Part shown: one piece after another, positions 1-8,223 of the stretch
Position numbering within the stretch: position 1 is the first letter of the stretch
Layout of the letters: the number at the start of each line of letters is the position of its first letter
From: Cyclobacterium sp. 1_MG-2023
GTDB taxonomy: Bacteria > Bacteroidota > Bacteroidia > Cytophagales > Cyclobacteriaceae
DNA length: 64,000 bases
Direction of reading: 5' to 3'
Assembly: GCF_030546805.1 (NCBI RefSeq)
Contig: NZ_JAUOPC010000004.1
Coordinates: 434,001-498,000 of the forward strand
The notes under the pieces: generated by a model
Databases searched by the model: none
The model's input: only the letters and a program-made list of their open reading frames with translations
What the model was told of the DNA's origin: nothing
Position numbers and translations under genes: made by a program

Positions 1-1
1 G

Positions 2-691
2 TGGAGATGTTGGTATGACTTTGGTATGGGAGCTTTAGGAGACTGGGGAGCACATATCATGGATACTGCCCACGAATTTTTGGAGTTGGGTTTACCTGAG
101 GAAGTTGTTCCATTGAGATTGGATGATCATAATACCTTCTTTTTCCCAATGGAATCAACACTGGAATTTAAATTCCCCAAAAGGGGTAATATGCCGGCGA
201 TGACCATTACCTGGTATGATGGCCAGAATAATATCCCTCCGGTACCTGCCGGTTATGGAGTTTCTGAACTTGATCCAAATATTCCACCACCAAGTAATGG
301 ACAGTTGCAGCCTGCAAAACTGAATCCAGGAAAAATTATTTATGGTGGAGAGCTTACTTTCAAAGGCGGATCACATGGAAGTACCCTTTCCATTATACCA
401 GAGGAGAAGGCAAAAGATATGGCAGGCCAATTACCTGAAGTTCCGGAAAGCCCTTCCAATCACTTTGCCAATTTCTTGAAAGCTTGTAAAGGTGAAGAGA
501 AAGCAAGGTCTTCCTTTGATATTGCAGGTCCTTTGAGTCAGGTGTTTTCTTTGGGCGTGCTATCACAAAGACTAGGTGCCAAATTGGAATTTGATAGGGA
601 AACCAAGCAAGTCACCAATCATGCCTTGGCCAATGAGTTGTTGTCAGGTGTTTCTCCTAGAAAAGGATGGGAAGAGTTTTATAAACTTTAA
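2..691 (+). CDS. Gfo/Idh/MocA family oxidoreductase, C-terminal part
   Basis: The reading frame is open to the left edge, so the gene begins outside the window; an internal ATG at 26 is not the start, because the residues before it (W-Y-D-F-G) belong to the conserved segment ending in G-D-W-G-A-H. This segment, with its conserved His, is typical of the C-terminal substrate domain of NAD(P)-dependent sugar or cyclitol dehydrogenases of the Gfo/Idh/MocA family. The end is also typical, with a short region rich in Phe, Leu and Gly that closes the dimer sheet. The N-terminal Rossmann half is missing from view. A strong terminator follows at 743-794, so it is the last gene of its unit. Family is clear; substrate is unknown. 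Confidence 0.85.
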   Translation, partial: WRCWYDFGMGALGDWGAHIMDTAHEFLELGLPEEVVPLRLDDHNTFFFPMESTLEFKFPKRGNMPAMTITWYDGQNNIPPVPAGYGVSELDPNIPPPSNGQLQPAKLNPGKIIYGGELTFKGGSHGSTLSIIPEEKAKDMAGQLPEVPESPSNHFANFLKACKGEEKARSSFDIAGPLSQVFSLGVLSQRLGAKLEFDRETKQVTNHALANELLSGVSPRKGWEEFYKL

Positions 692-742
692 AAGCTATTT
701 TAAGCAAGAGATTCTTTGAAAAGAATTTTAACTTTTAAATTT

Positions 743-794
743 GATTCTGGTAAGAAAGCAATTTAATTGCTGCTTATCAGAATCATTTTTTTTT
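743..794 (+). terminator. Rho-independent terminator after the oxidoreductase
   Basis: A long imperfect inverted repeat (GATTCTGgTAAG... pairing with ...CTTATCAGAATC, with AGCAATT/AATTGCT continuing the stem) is followed by nine T residues at 786-794. It lies 50 bases after the stop codon of the oxidoreductase. Confidence 0.85.
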
Positions 795-872
795 GCAATG
801 ATAGAAGAAATCTCTCGAGTGGACGCAAAGCGTATTGCCATGAACCAATGTTAAAGTAAAAATAACATCACA

Positions 873-2471
873 ATGTCTAAGTTATTAAACCAAGTCAAAA
901 ATTATATCGGAATGCCGGAGGGCTATTCATTTATTTTATTTGGAATCGCCTCCATGCTTATTATAGTCCTACTATTGGGGTTTTCCGGCCGACAATCTTC
1001 ATTGGTAAAAAAACCAAATGTTGTGATCATTTTTGCAGATGATATGGGATATGGGGATATTCAATCTTTAAATCCCTTGTCCAGGATAAAAACACCGGCA
1101 ATTGATGAGCTTGTAAATTCAGGGATTTCATTTGAAAATGCCCATGCCAGCGCCTCTGTATGTACCCCTTCAAGGTATGGCCTGCTAACCGGAAGGTATG
1201 CATTTAGAACACCGGCAGCCGCAGGTGGGATTGGTGGTTTTACACCTTCTGTTATAGAAAAGGAAAGGCTTACCATTGCTAGTATTTTAAAAAATGCCGG
1301 CTATAATACAGCCATTACCGGCAAATGGCATTTAGGCTTAAATTGGGCTACCAAAGATCAAAATATAGCCCAAAGAGATGCTTCAACGGGTTATTCAAAT
1401 GTAGATTATTCTTCTCCGGTAAAATCCGGGCCAAATGATTTTGGTTTTGATTATTCTTATATTCATCCGGCCTCTTTAGATATCCCTCCTTATGTTTTTC
1501 TTGAAAATGGTCAGGTGGTGGACCCCAATATTATCTTGACAACAGCTGTTTATCCCATAAGAAAAGCAAACACTGAATTTTCTTGGGACAAAAAACACAG
1601 TGATGACAGAGCGGTTTATTGGGAAAAAGGTGTTTGGTGGAGGTTGGGAGAGATGTCTGCAACTTTTAGGGTAGAAGATTGTCTGGAGACCATTGTAGCA
1701 CAGGGAGAAAAATTTATTGGAAAACAAAGTGCAGAGAAGCCGTTTTTTCTATATATGCCATTGACCGGCCCCCATACCCCTTGGCTACCCTCTGAAGAAA
1801 ACAAAGGTAAATCGGGTGCAGGATTGTATGGTGATTTTGTTATGGATATTGATCAGGTTGTCGCCAGAATTAAGTCAAAATTGAAAGCTGAAGGTTTATT
1901 GGACAATACCCTAATTATTTTTAGTAGTGACAATGGAGCCTATTGGCCGGAGGAGGAAATTCTTTTGCATGGGCATGATTCCAATAAAGGGAGTAGGGGG
2001 CAAAAAGGTGATGTGTGGAACGGTGGTCACAGAGTTCCTTTGGTGATTTCTTGGCCCAATGGCATCAAAAAGAGCAATACCTATAAAGGCTTGGTTAGCC
2101 TAACCGACATTTATGCAACCTTGGCAAGTTTAACCGGTGAAAAGATACCGGCAGGCGAGGGTATTGACAGTAAAGATTTTGGACCGGTTTTGACGGGGGA
2201 CATGTCTTTTACCAGCCGAAATAATATGGTACACCATTCATCTGCAGGAATGTTTGCCATTCGTGAAGGCGATTGGAAATACATCGATGGCCTAGGCTCG
2301 GGAGGCTTCACTTACCCGGTTCGATTAAATCCCGATGACAAAGGGCCCGTAGGCCAATTGTACCAATTGAATAAAGATCCGTTGGAAAGCACCAACTTAT
2401 TTGAAGCATTCCCGGAGAAGATTGATCGGATGAAGCAAAAATTGGAAGAAATTAAAAGTGCAGGGGAGTAG
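873..2471 (+). CDS. Membrane-anchored sulfatase (arylsulfatase A type, family S1)
   Basis: Hydrolyses a sulfate ester, probably on a glycan, outside the cytoplasm. The formylglycine motif C-T-P-S-R starts at Cys97; a maturase converts this Cys to the catalytic aldehyde. Other visible sulfatase marks are the metal-binding pair D56-D57 in F-A-D-D-M-G-Y-G-D, the G-K-W-H-L-G segment (K151, H153) and a later S-S-D-N-G metal ligand segment. The N-terminus has one hydrophobic helix (about 19-38) after a hydrophilic stretch, with no clear signal peptidase site, so it is probably an anchor. Length of 532 residues is normal for the family. It converges on the FG-GAP gene with only two bases between the two stop codons and no terminator between them. 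Substrate cannot be told from sequence alone. Confidence 0.93.
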   Translation: MSKLLNQVKNYIGMPEGYSFILFGIASMLIIVLLLGFSGRQSSLVKKPNVVIIFADDMGYGDIQSLNPLSRIKTPAIDELVNSGISFENAHASASVCTPSRYGLLTGRYAFRTPAAAGGIGGFTPSVIEKERLTIASILKNAGYNTAITGKWHLGLNWATKDQNIAQRDASTGYSNVDYSSPVKSGPNDFGFDYSYIHPASLDIPPYVFLENGQVVDPNIILTTAVYPIRKANTEFSWDKKHSDDRAVYWEKGVWWRLGEMSATFRVEDCLETIVAQGEKFIGKQSAEKPFFLYMPLTGPHTPWLPSEENKGKSGAGLYGDFVMDIDQVVARIKSKLKAEGLLDNTLIIFSSDNGAYWPEEEILLHGHDSNKGSRGQKGDVWNGGHRVPLVISWPNGIKKSNTYKGLVSLTDIYATLASLTGEKIPAGEGIDSKDFGPVLTGDMSFTSRNNMVHHSSAGMFAIREGDWKYIDGLGSGGFTYPVRLNPDDKGPVGQLYQLNKDPLESTNLFEAFPEKIDRMKQKLEEIKSAGE

Positions 2472-2473
2472 GT

Positions 2474-3634
2474 TTATTCCTGCTCTTGTTCAAAGACAAA
2501 AACTCCCTTTTTATTGGCCACAATGATGTCCAGGAGGCCATGGCCAAAAAAGTCTGCTACAGTTACTTGTACTCCCACGCCTGAATCCCGGTCGATGGTA
2601 TGCTTTATCCACTTGGATTGTGTGCCGGGCTGAAACTCAAACCAAGCCAGTACCGGTGGTTCATTGCCTCCCGGGTCTTTTCCCATATGGGCATAATACC
2701 GCTTGCCGGTCACCAGATCCAAATGCCCATCCCTGTTGATGTCTACCAATTCCAAGGCATGGGTTTGGGAAAAGCTATCGTCAATTAAATGTGTTTTCCA
2801 TGCATCGCTTTGGTCTTGTTCATGCCACCAAATACCAAGTTCGTGTGCAGCAGAAGATAGTATTTCAGGTTTTTGGTCACCATTAATATCATGGGCAAAC
2901 ATTTGCGCCGAGGGCTCTCCAAAATTAGCAGGTTGAAATTTCCAGGGACCCTTTGTGGGATCCTCGGGGGATTTCCACCATCCTTCAGTAATGATAAGAT
3001 CCTTGTGCCCATCCAGGTCGATATCCCCCATGCCTAAACCATGCGCGTAGCGGGCGGTGCCGGGGCTTTCTTTATCACTAATCGTAAATTTATCCCAAGT
3101 TAAATTGTTAGGCCTTGAAGGGGCACGGTACCAAACCATTTCACCGGTTTCTGGAATGCTACCTACCAAATCCATTCTGCCATCTTTGTCCACATCGTAA
3201 AAACCTGCAGACTCATTGCCTAATGCCGGGCAAATGGTGTGGATTTCCCATAAACCGGCTTGGTTTTTAGGGTTTTCAAACCATAGCACAGCTTCTCCCG
3301 GAAATCCTATCCTTACAAAGTCTACCCAGCCATCCATGTTCACATCCATGCCATGACTAATGAATGCATTACTATACCCTTTATCGTATTCAAATATTTT
3401 AGGTTCTTCTAATTCATGAGGCTTCCATTTTGGTGCCTCAAACCAATAAGCTCCTGCCATAACATCCATTAGGCCGTCCTGATTAACATCTCCAATGGCG
3501 GCACCTTCTGCAAGAAATTGGGTACTCAACACATGTTTTTTGAAAGTAATGGGTGAGGAGCTTTGAGAAAGGGCCGGGCGGATGCCTGCAATTAAAACTA
3601 AGGCAAATAGAAAGGGTTGAATTGGCTGGAACAT
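2474..3634 (-). CDS. Secreted FG-GAP/VCBS repeat seven-bladed propeller protein
   Basis: Non-enzymatic binding or scaffold protein by its fold; real function unknown. A signal peptide (about 1-23, ending A-L-S-Q) is followed by seven repeats with the calcium-loop pattern D-x-N/D-x-D-G-x-x-D: for example G-D-V-N-Q-D-G, M-D-V-N-M-D-G, Y-D-V-D-K-D-G, G-D-I-D-L-D-G and V-D-I-N-R-D-G; the last blade is degenerate (A-D-F-F-G-H-G). Seven units suit an integrin-like beta-propeller. Its start is one base past the stop codon of the PVC-type cytochrome gene at 3636, so the two are surely co-transcribed, with the cytochrome first. A lyase function was considered, since some polysaccharide lyases use this fold, but no catalytic signature is evident. 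Confidence 0.85.
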   Translation of the reverse strand: MFQPIQPFLFALVLIAGIRPALSQSSSPITFKKHVLSTQFLAEGAAIGDVNQDGLMDVMAGAYWFEAPKWKPHELEEPKIFEYDKGYSNAFISHGMDVNMDGWVDFVRIGFPGEAVLWFENPKNQAGLWEIHTICPALGNESAGFYDVDKDGRMDLVGSIPETGEMVWYRAPSRPNNLTWDKFTISDKESPGTARYAHGLGMGDIDLDGHKDLIITEGWWKSPEDPTKGPWKFQPANFGEPSAQMFAHDINGDQKPEILSSAAHELGIWWHEQDQSDAWKTHLIDDSFSQTHALELVDINRDGHLDLVTGKRYYAHMGKDPGGNEPPVLAWFEFQPGTQSKWIKHTIDRDSGVGVQVTVADFFGHGLLDIIVANKKGVFVFEQEQE

Positions 3635-3635
3635 T

Positions 3636-6600
3636 TTAGCGAAGATTTAGTAAATAGGTCATTAAACCATTGAATTGTGATTGATCAAATGTGCTTCCAA
3701 AATGATCAGGCATTAGGGTAAGGGTAGAGGGTGTTTGTTTTTTTATGTCTTTTTTGGGAATTGTAAACTCATTTCCGGATTGGTCTGCCATTACCAGCAC
3801 TTGCCCATCTTCTCGTCGAAACAAGCCGGATTTGGTTTGCCCGTCTTTTAGGTGGATGGTGTAAGTACGGAAGTTTTCTGAGATATTTCTATTTGGATCC
3901 AATACCTTTGTGGCCAAAGCTTCCACACCCCAATTGCCCACACCGTCTAATTGAGGCCCGATCATTCCTCCTTTTTCACCTACTCGATGACATATGCCGC
4001 AATTCTCTTCAAAAAGCGCCTTCCCGGCAACCAACTGTTCAGGATCATTTTTAAAAGCTTCGGTTCGCTGAACGATTAAGGCTTGTTTTTCATCGCTGAT
4101 TGGAGGTAAATTCATGGTTAATTCCTCATAAGTTGATTTCTGTGCTTCATTGGCTCCAGACAGAAACCTTTCTTCCACTTGTCGTGCTTTGAGTACCCTT
4201 GCCGGTGCATGTCCTTCTTTTATTAATTTTAAGAGCCGACTTTTCCCTTTTACTGAAGTTGAAAGTTGTGCGGCAATATGTTCCTGCAATTCCATTGGGG
4301 TATTCTTCAAGCCATTTCCTAAGGCGTCCAAAGCTCGATCAGAAGTGGATTTCCCTATTGCTTCTACTATTATTTTCCGGAAACCTATACTACTATTGCC
4401 ATTTCTTAACCACTTTTTAAGGAAATCAATTTGAGTTTTTGGGTCAATTTCCATTAAAGCATTTACACTTAATTCTCTCAGGTCTGTTGCTGTCTCGGAA
4501 TCGTTAATCAATGCTATAATTGGTGGAATGTTTTCATGACTTTTTAACTGACCGGAAAGTTGAATGGCGTATTTTAATGCCTCCATATCCTGTTCAGTTT
4601 TATTGGCTTTATCAGAAGTGTTTGCTTTAATAACCGCATGACTAATTTGTGAATTCCATGTATTGAGTATTGCGGGAAAAGTCATTCCTTGCTGTCTTGC
4701 CCCATTATTTAAAGCCATTGCTTTTTTGAAAGTAGGAATATTGGGCATTGTAGTTTTTGCCAGCTCAATAATACCTGCCATCTTAGATGCAGGAAGGGTT
4801 CTGGCTATAGCAGTTAAATAGGCGAGAAACTTTTCTTCTGAAACCTTGGTGTTACTTAAGTATTCCATTAAAAATTCTCCGGCTTTTTTGGATCTTGTGT
4901 CTGAAAAAATCAAAGCCACCAACTCTTTTTCATCCTCGGACCAATTTTTTGCAGCCATTGCAGTTAAAATTTCAGGATTTTGGGCATGTTGAAAAAGTGC
5001 ATATTTTAAGGCATAAATTAAATGGCTGTCTTCCTCTTTGGTTTTTAGTAGGGTTTGTAAGATGGGGGAAACCATATCCATACCATGATGTCTAATTAAC
5101 GTTTCAGCGGCAACTCTCCTCACATGGGCACTTTCGTCTGACAAGCCATTTTTAACCCAATCAAATTTCTGCTGGTTAAAGCTTTGGAATTCACTTAAAA
5201 TCCGAAATGCGTGAACTCGAACGAGTTCCTTTTCACTAGTCAGTGCGGTTTTTAAGCTTTGATCTGTTAATGCATCTAATCTAAATAAAGCCCATAAAAC
5301 CTGAACGTTTTGAATGTCCAGCATTCCCCCGTTCGCTACAAGCTTTTTTAAAACAGGGATAGCAGAGGTTGAAAATCTATCTACAATCTCATCTGTTGCC
5401 ATTATTCTAGTTTGTAAGATCGGATCCCCTAATTTTTCTATGAGAAAGTCTAGATTAACTGCCGACCAATCGATCGGTGATTTTTGGGATCCATTATAGG
5501 TGATTTTCCAAATTCTACCGCTATTCCTATCCCTTTCAGGATGATCTAAGGGTACCTCATAATGGCCTATAATACTATTGTAAAAATCGGCAATATACAT
5601 GGCCCCATCAGGTCCGATCTTTATATCTACAGGCCTAAACCAGGGATCTTTGCTCACCAAAAAATCTGCTTTTCTGCTGGCTTTTGGGGTTGATCCGTTA
5701 AATGCCATGGTGCTTCTACTGATCCTGCAGGTAACCACATCACCGGAGTAAAAGCTGTTTTGGTATTCTTCCGGAAATTGATTGTCAGTATAATATACAA
5801 GGCCGGACAAGGCAGTGGAGTTAAGTCCATAATCCATCATGGTGGGCGCATGTCCCATATTTGGCTCCATTTTACCCCACTGGGTGTAGTTACCATTCCA
5901 TATGATTTGATAAATGGGCAGGGTATGACAATCAGCGGAATAATGGTAACCCCATTTGTCCAGGTCTGACCCGAAAGGGTTGATTCTTCCATCACTTGTT
6001 TTTTCCACATGCTGGCCATCCATTGTGAAGCGAAAGGTGTTACCGGAGGTCATTGTAATGGAATTGCCATCTTTTCCTGACACAGTTGAGACATTGCTAT
6101 AACCATGGGAGGCATGAATCCATCCATCCAAGCCTCTGAAAAGATTGTTGATCATACCATGGGTATCTTTGGTCTCGAAAGGTCCTAGTAGGATCTCTCT
6201 TTTGTCTGCGACATCGTCCCCATTGGTATCATAAAATCGATAGATATTGGGTATACTAAAAGCGATGGCCCCGTCTTTTACAGGTTGAATTCCTATGGGG
6301 ATGTTTAGGTCATTGGCAAAATCGGTTATTTTATCTGCTTTTCCGTCCTGATCAGTATCTTCCAATATGCTTATTCGGTCTGTACCTAAGCCAGGGCCGG
6401 CTTTGATCGGATACTCCGAGGATTGTGTTACCCATAACCTGCCTTTTTCATCAAATGCCATATTGATTGGCTTGGTGATTTCCGGCTCGGAAGCAAAAAG
6501 AGTAACCTCAAAGCCCGGGGGTAAGGAGAAATCCTTTAGCTCTTCAGCAGGACTTTGGAAGGAAGTGGTCCTGACATGTTCCGCATAAATAGGATCCGGC

Positions 6601-6722
6601 TTTTCATCTATATAGGCTGTGGGGTCTTGTAACCTTTTGTTTGCTTCAGAGCCTTCGTTCTCTCTTTTACAAGAAAGCAGAGAAAGTGCAATTAGGCAAT
6701 GGATTAATTGGGGGCTTTTCAT
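3636..6722 (-). CDS. PVC-type heme-binding lipoprotein: propeller dehydrogenase domain, HEAT repeats, cytochrome c
   Basis: Probable periplasmic or surface oxidoreductase that passes electrons to its own cytochrome c domain; the substrate is unknown. A lipobox ends at Cys18 (L-L-S-C). Residues about 60-400 form a beta-propeller like that of the 'membrane-bound dehydrogenase' family known from planctomycetes and verrucomicrobia, with calcium-loop-like segments (D-T-D-Q-D-G, D-T-N-G-D-D). Residues about 420-850 are HEAT-like helical repeats. The C-terminal domain has one c-type heme motif, C-G-I-C-H at 908-912, with a likely distal Met in L-M-P-D-H. Length of 1028 residues is usual. It is followed at once by the FG-GAP gene, and a second paralogue sits at 13220-16264. 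No promoter was recognised upstream. Confidence 0.9.
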   Translation of the reverse strand: MKSPQLIHCLIALSLLSCKRENEGSEANKRLQDPTAYIDEKPDPIYAEHVRTTSFQSPAEELKDFSLPPGFEVTLFASEPEITKPINMAFDEKGRLWVTQSSEYPIKAGPGLGTDRISILEDTDQDGKADKITDFANDLNIPIGIQPVKDGAIAFSIPNIYRFYDTNGDDVADKREILLGPFETKDTHGMINNLFRGLDGWIHASHGYSNVSTVSGKDGNSITMTSGNTFRFTMDGQHVEKTSDGRINPFGSDLDKWGYHYSADCHTLPIYQIIWNGNYTQWGKMEPNMGHAPTMMDYGLNSTALSGLVYYTDNQFPEEYQNSFYSGDVVTCRISRSTMAFNGSTPKASRKADFLVSKDPWFRPVDIKIGPDGAMYIADFYNSIIGHYEVPLDHPERDRNSGRIWKITYNGSQKSPIDWSAVNLDFLIEKLGDPILQTRIMATDEIVDRFSTSAIPVLKKLVANGGMLDIQNVQVLWALFRLDALTDQSLKTALTSEKELVRVHAFRILSEFQSFNQQKFDWVKNGLSDESAHVRRVAAETLIRHHGMDMVSPILQTLLKTKEEDSHLIYALKYALFQHAQNPEILTAMAAKNWSEDEKELVALIFSDTRSKKAGEFLMEYLSNTKVSEEKFLAYLTAIARTLPASKMAGIIELAKTTMPNIPTFKKAMALNNGARQQGMTFPAILNTWNSQISHAVIKANTSDKANKTEQDMEALKYAIQLSGQLKSHENIPPIIALINDSETATDLRELSVNALMEIDPKTQIDFLKKWLRNGNSSIGFRKIIVEAIGKSTSDRALDALGNGLKNTPMELQEHIAAQLSTSVKGKSRLLKLIKEGHAPARVLKARQVEERFLSGANEAQKSTYEELTMNLPPISDEKQALIVQRTEAFKNDPEQLVAGKALFEENCGICHRVGEKGGMIGPQLDGVGNWGVEALATKVLDPNRNISENFRTYTIHLKDGQTKSGLFRREDGQVLVMADQSGNEFTIPKKDIKKQTPSTLTLMPDHFGSTFDQSQFNGLMTYLLNLR

Positions 6723-6835
6723 TAATTGGGAGGAAATAGTTAATAATTATCCACGTTAACTTAATGTTTATTCCCTAAAAAATCAATGTATTATTGGTGT
6801 GATTATATGAATGGTGAAATTTTTATTCAAAATTA

Positions 6836-6863
6836 AAGGGCAAAATAAAATATTAATGCCCTT
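6836..6863 (-). terminator. Possible weak hairpin downstream of the small membrane protein gene
   Basis: AAGGGCA and TGCCCTT form a 7-bp stem with a 14-base A/T loop. On the minus strand a short TTTAATTTT stretch follows, which is a poor U-tract. It may end transcription of the gene at 6932-7120; the call is weak. Confidence 0.3.
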
Positions 6864-6931
6864 GTAGGATGTTTTGCAAATTATAAAAATTAAAGACTAT
6901 ATTCGCTATTGTATTGTTTAGTAGTGAATTA

Positions 6932-7120
6932 TTAGTTTTTGTCCTTTAGGGTTTTTAATAGGCCCAAGCCGGAGCTAAAAAAGATAAAACCCAAAACCAG
7001 ACATACGGTAATTATTTTCCAATCACCTTCTTCAGGCACTAAAAATAAGTAGGCGCCATAAATTAATGCCCCTAATCCCAATATAGATAAAAAGGGACCA
7101 AATATTTTTTTGAAGTTCAT
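6932..7120 (-). CDS. Small two-helix membrane protein, unknown function
   Basis: A 62-residue protein with an ATG start and two predicted transmembrane helices (about 7-27 and 36-55), separated by the short acidic loop V-P-E-E-G-D-W, and a basic tail (K-T-L-K-D-K-N). The pattern matches small uncharacterised inner-membrane proteins that are common in Bacteroidota. It stands alone, with gaps of about 210 and 275 bases on its two sides. Hydrophobic composition and good spacing make it likely to be real, but no function can be given. Confidence 0.6.
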   Translation of the reverse strand: MNFKKIFGPFLSILGLGALIYGAYLFLVPEEGDWKIITVCLVLGFIFFSSGLGLLKTLKDKN

Positions 7121-7302
7121 AATGCTTTTTTATCAAGCTTTGAGGCAAATATATTGCCAAAATTCAGTAAAGAATGAGAAAAGACCATTTACTGGTAGTG
7201 TCAGAGGCAAAGGGGGGATTATTTTTTTTGTAAAAGCGGATAATCTGTAATTTTTATTTAATTTTATACTGCATAATTCGGTTTTCCTGCTCAATTGAGG
7301 TA

Positions 7303-7345
7303 CAAAAAAAAACGCATTTTCCGAAACTCTCGAAAAATGCGTTTA
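7303..7345 (-). terminator. Rho-independent terminator of the DUF1080 gene
   Basis: On the minus strand AAACGCATTTTTCGAG pairs with the later ...CGGAAAATGCGTTT arm and is followed by a run of T (the A-run at 7303-7311 on the plus strand). It lies about 50 bases after the stop codon at 7396. Confidence 0.8.
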
Positions 7346-7395
7346 TTCAATGATTAATGCTTTTACCTGAAACAATTGAGCGCTTATTGATTGAT

Positions 7396-8175
7396 CTAAA
7401 AATCGGTATCTGCTTTTTCCAATTTTAACCTTTCAATCCATATATTTCGGAAAAGGACTTCGTGACCTTCGGCTTGAAGTTTAATTCCTCCGGGTCGGTT
7501 TGTAATCCCTTCACCACCGTTTCTTCCACCATCCAATCCGGAGTTGGGGCCACCCCAAACTTTTTGGATAGAGACATTTTCATGGATTTTTTCACCATTA
7601 AAATAAATGGTGGTCATCGCTTTTTCGGTCAGTTTACCATGTTCATCAAATCTTGCAGCCCTAAATTGAATATCATAAGCATTCCATTTACGAAGCCCAT
7701 TGTACACCTCATAGGGAGCAGCTTTTTCATTAATTATGGCTGCCATTCCATGCGTAGTACTGTCTCCATCGAGAATTTGAATTTCGTAGCGATTCTGTAA
7801 ATAAACCCCACTATTTCCACCCTCATTTTTTATTAAGAATTCCACATGAAGTCTAAAATCTGTGTATTTCTTTTTTGTAACAATATCTGCAGCTCCATAT
7901 TTACCTCCAGCAGCAGCGGGATCATTGGCACTTACTGCTTGGCCCTTCTCTATAGGATCATCTACAATTTCCCATTTAATGGGAAGTGATGCAGCAATTC
8001 TTGGTCCTTCCCAATAGGTCCAGTTTTTTTTTAGTGAGCCTTTTTTCCCATTAAACAATTGATCAGCCCCTTTAGGAGCTTCAGTGCCCACACCAATTTG
8101 CGCCAATAGTGGGATTTGAAACAAAAGGCTTAAAAGGATTAAGGTTAGGGTTTTGTTATTGTTGTGTAAATTCAT
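7396..8175 (-). CDS. Secreted DUF1080 (3-keto-disaccharide hydrolase-like) protein
   Basis: Member of the DUF1080 / 3-keto-disaccharide hydrolase family (PF06439), some of which cleave glycosides whose C3 hydroxyl has first been oxidised. The ATG at 8175 is chosen over a GTG two codons upstream, because the ATG leads straight into a signal peptide (hydrophobic core about 10-22, ending L-L-A-Q). After it comes the jelly-roll domain with the family's usual blocks: L-F-N-G-K, W-x-Y, F-R-L-H-V-E-F-L, N-S-G-V-Y-L-Q-N-R-Y-E-I-Q-I-L-D and a final G-G-I-K-L-Q-A-E-G-H. Length of 259 residues is a complete single domain. It follows the DUF4301 gene by about 48 bases on the same strand, but a shared function is not apparent. 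A terminator follows at 7303-7345. Confidence 0.88.
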   Translation of the reverse strand: MNLHNNNKTLTLILLSLLFQIPLLAQIGVGTEAPKGADQLFNGKKGSLKKNWTYWEGPRIAASLPIKWEIVDDPIEKGQAVSANDPAAAGGKYGAADIVTKKKYTDFRLHVEFLIKNEGGNSGVYLQNRYEIQILDGDSTTHGMAAIINEKAAPYEVYNGLRKWNAYDIQFRAARFDEHGKLTEKAMTTIYFNGEKIHENVSIQKVWGGPNSGLDGGRNGGEGITNRPGGIKLQAEGHEVLFRNIWIERLKLEKADTDF

Positions 8176-8223
8176 AATCACATGATGAAAATAGTGTAAG
8201 ACAATGTATAAATGTGCCTTTTG

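Noticed and set aside
848-868. ATGTTA-N9-TAACAT inverted repeat before the sulfatase at 873
   Set aside because: Half sites resemble those upstream of SusC, but the spacing differs and it sits at the start codon; probably chance in AT-rich DNA.
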